Part shown: piece after piece, positions 57,812-64,000 of the stretch
Numbering within the stretch: position 1 is the stretch's first letter
Layout of the letters: each line of letters opens with the position of its first letter
NCBI GenBank assembly: GCA_027924645.1
Contig: BSBN01001752.1
Coordinates: 14,306,001 to 14,370,000 of the forward strand
Source of the DNA: Cunninghamia lanceolata
Taxonomy: Eukaryota; Streptophyta; Pinopsida; Cupressales; Cupressaceae
Length of the DNA stretch: 64,000 nucleotides
Direction: 5' to 3'
Notes under the pieces: model-generated
Seen by the model: the letters and a program-made list of their open reading frames with translations, nothing else
Told to the model about the DNA's origin: nothing
Database searches by the model: none
Position numbers and translations under genes: made by a program

Positions 57812-59166
57812 TGACAAGAGGTCGTTCTACCTCATCATTTAATCATATTTTAGATGTCAAAATCTAGGGCCGTGTCCTCGGCTATCTACAATTAGGGATT
57901 CTACAGTTACCAGTTTTCTCTAGCTAATTCTAATGGCTTTTACTAATTTAAAGAGATTGATCTATCTACTTACTAAATGAATTCAAAGAATGCTGAAAAT
58001 AGAATTGAATAGTAAATTACTTAAAGAAAATCTATAAACTGCAACATGCATCTATCTATCAAAATCAGTAAGTATTCTATAAAGCAAAATTTGAAACAAC
58101 AAAATAGTGGTACTAGCCTTCTGCCTTGGTGGTGAGAGTGGGCCCTTGCTACACACCCTTAGGGCTAAAGGCTATAGTAAGGAATCAGCACAAAAGAATA
58201 AGATCACAACTAAATTTTGTCCAATTCCATTCACTTTGCATTCAGAGAAATATTGATATCCCAATTGAGATTACAACAAATTAGAATAATAATAGTCTCT
58301 CCCTTTTTTTGCTGCTTCTGTAAGTATATATAAAATGAGTGATGACATATCACTTATCTTATCTACCGTTCTTCTATGAGATGACATCCATGTCTTTATT
58401 ATACTAGCTATGTAACTACGAAAAATAACCATGCAATAAAAATAGATTGAGTGGAACATAAGTCCACTCTAAATCTAAGTTTGAATCTTAATACATTTGG
58501 GCAGCGAGGCCCTGAAAATATGGATATTAAATTAGTTTCATCAGTAACTCATGCAAAAACTTAAAAAGACATAAAAACTCCCAGCAATTAACTAAAGATG
58601 GCCCTTAATCACTCATGTGATGACTTGAGTAATATGAGAAGTATCACGATCACCGCTAAAAGTGCCTGACCGACAGCTGTGCTGGAAATCTACTCTGTTC
58701 TAAAGAGGTGTTGAACATGTATGTCTCTGTCTGCAACTCTGGAGATATGTCTGTAGCTCCGGAGATATAATTGCGGCCTTCTTGCTTAGCTTCAGAGATG
58801 CTCTAGACTTCAGTCCAGCTCCGGGGAGGCTCTTCCTCTTTACTTCAAAACTTCTGATGTCATGGTATTCTGGTATTGTCTCCGGAGATCATTTAGGACT
58901 ACCTTTGAAGATGCACAAAATTTCCATCCTAAACATCTACACCTATTGATTCAAAAAGAGAAGTTTTTCTGCATATTTCCATCAATTCCACGCACATTAG
59001 TCCTTTGATTAGAAATCATGATCTTAAGTAATTTATCTTCAATTAATCATTATTTAGAACAATCTTGCTAGCCTACTTGGGTGCAGACATCAAGAAAGAT
59101 GGGATCAGAAAGGAGAAAAAGAGAGGTAAAAAGATGTATTTTATGGGTGCTACTTGGCACTCATCA
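57812..59166 (-). repeat. Athila-like element, 5' LTR
   Basis: 1355 bp, TG...CA ends in element orientation. It matches 46512-47862 throughout with scattered substitutions. U3 holds repeated CTCCGGAGA-type motifs (about 58735-58905) upstream of a TATA box. Confidence 0.93.
58325..58335 (-). promoter_or_regulatory. TATA box of the Athila-like LTR
   Basis: Minus-strand TTTTATATATA, conserved in the other LTR, about 830 bases from the LTR start. It marks the likely U3/R junction. Confidence 0.6.
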
Positions 59167-61634
59167 AACACCAAGGGACTCAGCCTCTCAGAATCAAGCT
59201 AGGTCCCAGACTGCCACCTCACACAGAAGAGCATCTAGTTTGGACCCGACACTGCAAAGAGTCGGCTCACAACTGAACGGTGAGGGTGAAGGTCTGCCTG
59301 AGGAACTTGGCAAGTTGAAGATTGCCTGCAAGCAAGATGTTCAAGTGATGAAAAGAAATACTACGTTGATTGCCTTATCATCTAAGGCTGGCCATGTGCC
59401 CCTGCCAAAAAATCATGTAAGTGATTCTGATTCTTTCATCTTCTTGCAATTGGGAGAAGATAATTTATTGCATTCATTACTCAATCCACCAAATTCCCCT
59501 CAACAAAAAGAGATGCCTGGGAAAAACCCTCATCCTACACCAATGGTGGTAACTACCAATGTTGCCAATGCACTGGTCTCATCTCTGAACTAGTTAAAGA
59601 AGGTAGTCCAAAAGAAGAAGAGGTACACCGTTCTAACTGATGAAGGCATCGATACTATTGCCAGTTTGTTGCAGATGGTACCAAAACCAAAATGTGCAAA
59701 GAGGATGTCCAAGATAGTGACTGATACCACCTCAGGAAACCAATTTTTAGAGATTGCTGACCCACTGGTCGAGAAGAATGAAGGTGAAATAATTGAAGTT
59801 GACTTCAAAGTAAGCCGAGTGGACCTAGGGCCATCGACTACCGAGGGTGATTTGTACCACATGCACTATTTAGTGGACAATATCTCTAGAAGGGTGAAAG
59901 ATTTACAAGATGAAAATTTGAAGCTGCTAGCACATGTAAGTTCTTTGTCATCCTTTGCCAATTCAATTGCTGAGGTAATAACTCCCTCTATTGGAGCCTC
60001 CTCTACTATCAAAATTGCCACTCTTGACCCAAGTCTGCTTCAACAAGTTAGAACTTCTTTGTCTCTCAGGAAGGCTATGGACCAATGGGTTGAGAAGATC
60101 ATCTTCAATGGTATCTTATTTATCGAGGAGGCAGTTAAATTGTTTGATTCCATTCATGCTAAAAGAGAAGTTTTGATAGTAGAATTTGAGAAAGCCCAAA
60201 GTGATCACCATAGTTTAAATTTAGCCTCTAAAGAAGTGCAAGAAATCGCCAACATGGACCCCAGTATTCTAATGACTGAAGAAGTCATAGCTTATCCTAA
60301 AGAGCTAGATACTGTCGTGTGGGCTGATGCATTAGAATGGAAGATTTGTATTATCTTTGTGGCTGAAGAAGAAATGGGAAAGGCAGTGGAAATTTATTAC
60401 AAAGAGATGATGAGGATTAAAAGAGACTTTTCTGCTTTGGATGTAGAGGCCAATGGATCTGATGATGAAAAATTGTTGGATGTCAAGGTGATCAAATAGA
60501 ATTTCAAGAGGGTGGTGATAGAGGAGATAGTAAACTATAGTGCAATTATAGCAAAATCATTGGGTAGACTTTCTAAGATAGCAGCTTACATTAGCACTTG
60601 CAAAAATGGCATCAAAGAACTGTATCAAAAAGTGACTGACTCTGACCAGGCTATCATGAAAAGGAAGCGTCGCATCAGCATGACCAGAACTCCACCTGGC
60701 ATGGCATTGACATATGTTATTAAAAAATACAAAGCATACAAAGCCAGATTGTGAGCACAAGTACCCCAAACATCGCAAAGTGTCACTGGAGAAGGCGGAT
60801 AGTAGAGGGAAGATGAAGAAATGGATGAGGTGGACGATGGCGACGTGGACTTGCAAATCTTAAATTGATTTTAATTTCATGCTTTTAAGTTATCTCTTAC
60901 TTGCTCTAAAACTATTGGCTCTGGAGGGCCCTTTATTATTATTATTATTGTTTAAACAATCTTTTAATTGACTTTTTCAAGAAGCCGTTATGGTTTTCTA
61001 GATAGTTATGGTTTGGCCTAGCGATATATTCTAAATGGCTGGTCGAATTAGGGATCTTTTTGCAAAACTTTGTTTCTGGGAAGGGTGATAGTTAAAATTT
61101 GTTTTCCAGCTTCTATGATATATGCAATATAGTTAATACAGTGGAGATTTGGATGATCATGGACTTTGTGTTGTGATTATTTGAATTCATGTTCTTCTTA
61201 AGTTGAATGTATTTCTGTTGATGTTAATGGTATTCATGTGTTTTTGTGGTTGGATGTTATTAAATCTTGCTCATTGCTTCGAATAATCTATCTGCTGATA
61301 TTTCATTTAAGGTTGTGAATTCCTATGTATGTATAATATCTTCAATATATATGTTGTGCAGTTGGAAGTCTGTGAACTTCTAAGAGTTAGAGTTAGAGTT
61401 GTAGATTCACCTTTATAGCTTTCTGGTTAAAAGCTCTGCCTTTATCTTGCTTTCTAGTTAAAAGCAACCTCAAGTTTAAATTCCTCAGAATATCTATAGA
61501 AGGTAGTTGCGCCTTGTTAAATAAGTAGAGAGCCTCTGTAAAATACCAATATATTGGGCTCAAACTGTTGATTACATTTGTCACTTGTCTGGGTGTAAGT
61601 ATATAGAGTTAGGTGACAAATCTGTTAACCAACA
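59167..61634 (+). repeat. Giant element, right (3') LTR, right half
   Basis: Continues the LTR from the target duplication and matches 35908-38345 to the last base CCAACA. The next bases belong to the outer element. It contains the tRNA-like sequence near 61416-61485. Confidence 0.92.
59172..60865 (+). pseudogene. LTR-encoded ORF, right copy, C-terminal half
   Basis: Follows on from 46511. SQNQARSQTATSHRRASSLD (Ser/Thr/Arg-rich), GLPEELGKLK, then TAG near 59590 which is shared by both LTRs. Next is a 277-codon frame: IVTDTTSGNQFLEIADPLVE, DLYHMHYLVDNISRRVKDLQ, LRKAMDQWVEKIIF, FIEEAVKLFDSIHAKREV, ADALEWKICIIFVAEEEMG. After TAG near 60497 a last frame ends in an acidic tail. Much of it looks helical, probably coiled coil. 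Fewer stops than in the left LTR. Family unknown; the joined N and C halves give a protein on the order of 1000 to 1300 residues. Confidence 0.65.
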
Positions 61635-62135
61635 CCCTTGCAGCAGCCCCAACACTTATTAACCCAAACTTTGATAAAGATTTTATATTACATGCATTTG
61701 AAAGTGTTGACACAATTTCAGCTATGCTTTGTCAATAGAATAAAGGACTAGAATAGCCTATGGCTTTCTTTAGTCAAGTTCTCCATGATTATGAAGTGAA
61801 ATATTCATTTGTAGAAAAGCATGTGCTAGTTGTACTAAGAAGCCTTAAGAAATTTAGGCATATGCTCTCAAATAACAAAATCCAGTTGTTGGTTGCTCAT
61901 CCAACAGTTAAAGATTTCTTTCTTAGTAAAGATATCAATGATAAAAGAGCAGGCTGGATTACAAAGGTAATGGCGTATAACATTGATATTAAGGTTACCA
62001 AGCTTGTTAGAGGTATACGTTTATGTGAACAGCTTGCAGGAAATGAAGAAAATAGCAAGACAATTGATGAGCAAGCTACAACAATGCTCAATAACGAAGA
62101 ACAAGCTATTGTTCCAGTTTTATCACCAAATTAGA
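61635..62135 (+). pseudogene. Outer element RNase H, continued
   Basis: Resumes with AAPTLINPNFDKDFILHAF, where the family usually has a catalytic Asp in DAS (here His-Ala-Phe). Then PMAFFSQVLHDYEVKYSFVE, KHVLVVLRSLKKFRHML and the DINDKRAGWITKVM region follow. TAG stops lie near 61737 and 61755. The first codons complete the sequence cut at 34853. Confidence 0.8.
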
Positions 62136-62269
62136 TCCAACAAATGATCCATTATTTACATACTGGTGACTGTCCTGAAGGTTTGGACAAGTCAAAAAGA
62201 AGGTGTTATAGGCTTCAAGCCATCCCTTATGCTTTGATTGATGGAATTTTATATAAAAGATATTTTCAT

Positions 62270-63364
62270 GTTGTTTTATTCATGTGTTGAACCAGAATAG
62301 ATTGAAAAGATTCTGGAAGAATTTCATGATGGGCCTTCTGGAGGCCATTTTGCACCTAGAACCACAACTCTAAAAATCATGAGAGCTGGATATTATTGGC
62401 CAGATTTATTTAAGGATGTACATACTTGGGTTAGAAAATGTAATAAATGTTTAGTATTTGCAAGAAATCAAAAGTTTGTAGCCTTGCCTCTACATCCAAT
62501 TCAAGTGGAGCAACCCTTTGCCAAGTGGGGGCTCGATTTTGTTGGGCCTATTAACCTACCTTCAAGTGCAAGTCATAAATGGATATTGACAACAACTGAT
62601 TACTTTACGAAGTGGATAGAAGCTGTTGCATTAAAGGAGGCAAACATGAGACTTTTATTTTGAATTTCTACCAAGATTTAGTTTCCAAGTTTGGTACTTC
62701 AGATTCTATCATATCTGATAATGCATTATCATTCATAGGTTTAAAAGTTTCAGATTGGTTAGTTAAGAACAACATATATCTGAATACCTCTTCAAATTAT
62801 TACCCTCAGGGTAATGGATAGGCAGAGTCCACAAATAAAAACTTGATCAAGATCATCAAGAAGACAATCCAAGAAAACCAAAAGACCTGGCATGATAAAC
62901 TAAAGTTAGCCCTTTGGGTTGATAGGATAACACCTAAGAGAGCTACAAGAAATTCACCTTATGTTCTTACATATGGCAAAGAGGCTAGAATTCCTATTTC
63001 AGTTGAATTGCCAACCTTGAGCATGATCAAGGAACTGGATTTGCTTGAAGAACCTATGGAAATTAAGCTTGCACAACTAATGGAGCTATAGGAAATAAGA
63101 AAAGAAGTATTAAGAAATCTAGAGATTCACCAAGCTCAAATGAAACAAACATTTTATAAGAAAGAAATACTAGGAGCTTTCAAAGGAGATTTGGTGTTTA
63201 AGTGGGATGAACATAAGAGTAGACCCGATAAACACACCAAGTTTGATGCCATGTGGGATGGCCCATACATTATCACAAAATGCAAGCAACATAATGCATT
63301 TCATCTCTCAAGGCTAGATGGAGAGGTGTTGCCTATTCATGTCAATAGGATTCACCTCAAATAG
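62270..63364 (+). pseudogene. Outer element integrase
   Basis: Zinc-binding region: FHDGPSGGHFAPRT and CNKCLVFAR. Core: WGLDFVGPINLP (about 62528), ISDNALSFIG (about 62713), then GNG-stop-AESTNKNLIKII (about 62825). An FKWDEHKSRPD segment and FDAMWDGPYIITKC (about 63242) mark the C-terminal module. It ends at TAG 63364 after IHLK. The conserved Gln before AES is TAG, exactly as in the giant element. A frame change occurs near 62650. Confidence 0.85.
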
Positions 63365-64000
63365 TGTTACTGAAGAACAACTTTGCAGATGTACAATAGT
63401 AGAATAGAGGTTTTGTGAGGCCTACCCTTTTCATTCCCATATATTCAACTAATTTATTTTTACTATAGGTGATACATATTAGATTTAGGGACTGTTGATC
63501 CCGCTTTGCAGAACTATTAGACTTTAAGATGTATGTGGATTTATTATGTTTAGCATGATTACGACGTGATTAAAACTTGATATGGATTTACTGATGATTT
63601 TAGACATGTGACTTACATTATCATGTTATCTGGATACTATGCATGTGATTTTAATTAGAAATTTATTATGTGATTCTATCTTGCGATGGATGTTTGAAAT
63701 GTAGAATTTAGAATTTAACTATAATGTGATTTCCTTGATGCTTATATGAACATGTGATGTTGTATGTGCCTGTTTCACTTTGCTTCGACTATCATATACA
63801 TGTCGGATTAATATTTCAATTGAGTGCGTAGGTGTTTCTAAGGAAGCCACAGAAATTCAGAGATCATCCCACACACTATGTTGTTTTCCCTTGTGAAGCC
63901 AATCTAGTTCCAAGAGGAACCAAGATCAACTATGTATTACATGATGAATTTTCATAATGTTTGTGTATGGTGTCCTTGGGCTAGGTCCACCCTTTTTTAG
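63365..64000 (+). other. 3' region of the outer element, no gene
   Basis: Non-coding sequence after the integrase stop. I found no match to the presumed 5' LTR, so the 3' LTR probably lies beyond the window. Confidence 0.45.

Larger units (their letters stand above)
46512..59166 (-). mobile_element. Athila-like Ty3/gypsy element, minus strand, nested in giant LTR
   Basis: LTRs at 46512-47862 and 57812-59166 face inward in the same orientation. PBS lies beside the right LTR and a polypurine tract beside the left, so the element reads right to left. Order: gag, protease, RT, RNase H, integrase, spacer with tandem repeats, third ORF. Target duplication AACAT (46507-46511) and AACAC (59167-59171). 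The undisturbed site can be seen in the left giant LTR near 35907. Total 12.65 kb. The third ORF and the PBS type match the Athila group. Confidence 0.9.
34854..61634 (+). mobile_element. Giant-LTR Tat-like element inserted in the outer element
   Basis: Direct repeats of 3.49 kb (34854-38345) and about 4.85 kb (44119-46511 plus 59172-61634) bound an internal region with PBS, gag, protease, extra RNase H, RT, RNase H and integrase in the same orientation. The right LTR is interrupted by a minus-strand Athila-like element. Without it the whole is about 14.1 kb. The target duplication is imperfect (GCCAT before, about ACCCT after). The left LTR begins TT where the right has TG, and both end in CCAACA. 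The LTRs contain a long reading frame, which is very unusual for plant retrotransposons. Confidence 0.85.
29796..63364 (+). mobile_element. Outer Tat-like Ty3/gypsy element, split by insertion
   Basis: Left part 29796-34853 carries PBS, gag, protease, an extra RNase H and RT. Right part 61635-63364 carries RNase H and integrase. The break falls inside the RT/RNase H connection: the left side ends in FEEIKEAI and the right side resumes with AAPTLINPNFDKDF, a sequence continuous in this family. The giant-LTR element fills the gap. The extra RNase H lies before RT, whereas the angiosperm Ogre/Retand elements of this group carry it after the retroviral-type RNase H. The element is dead, with many stops. 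Confidence 0.85.

Overview
The window looks like a seed-plant nuclear genome, most likely a gymnosperm (inference). The sequence is AT-rich and almost entirely built from decayed, nested LTR retrotransposons. It also holds a LINE, TIR DNA elements and one apparently intact TIR-type NLR gene, which argues against a grass. No bacterial-style operons, rRNA or convincing tRNA genes are visible.

Layout. 0-3 kb is featureless apart from an (AT)n array. 3.0-3.9 kb holds an F-box/kelch C-terminal fragment (minus strand) and a Ty3/gypsy integrase fragment. 4.5-6.5 kb is the remnant of a retroelement whose gag carries coiled coil, G-patch and zinc-knuckle segments. 7.7-10.1 kb is a cluster of shuffled degenerate repeats and CT tracts. 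Two copies of a TIR DNA element (11693-12694 and 19639-20249, opposite orientations) flank a two-exon NLR gene (15620-18596; 952 codons by my count). Its TIR exon is joined to an NB-ARC with non-TIR-type motifs, and a repeated module lies upstream. 21.2-24.8 kb is a LINE with its 3' part missing. 25.1-28.3 kb has weak hints of a spliced minus-strand transcript.

From about 28.3 kb to the right edge there is a three-level nest. (1) An outer Tat-like Ty3/gypsy element (about 29.8-63.4 kb) is split inside its RT/RNase H region. (2) The insert is a giant-LTR Tat-like element (34854-61634). Its LTR is about 4.85 kb when uninterrupted and carries a long protein-coding reading frame just downstream of a TATA-like box, so a non-retroviral ORF is duplicated at both ends. 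(3) An Athila-like element on the minus strand (46512-59166) sits inside the 3' LTR of level 2. It has 1.35-kb LTRs, a PBS, a polypurine tract, gag-pol and a third large ORF after the integrase.

How the parts work together. Elements 1 and 2 share an unusual order, protease - extra RNase H - RT - RNase H - integrase. All three are dead: there are many stop codons, frameshifts and altered catalytic residues. Comparing the two giant LTRs shows that several stops in the left copy are C-to-T changes of glutamine codons. The most unusual item is the ORF-bearing giant LTR; the most gene-like item is the chimeric NLR.
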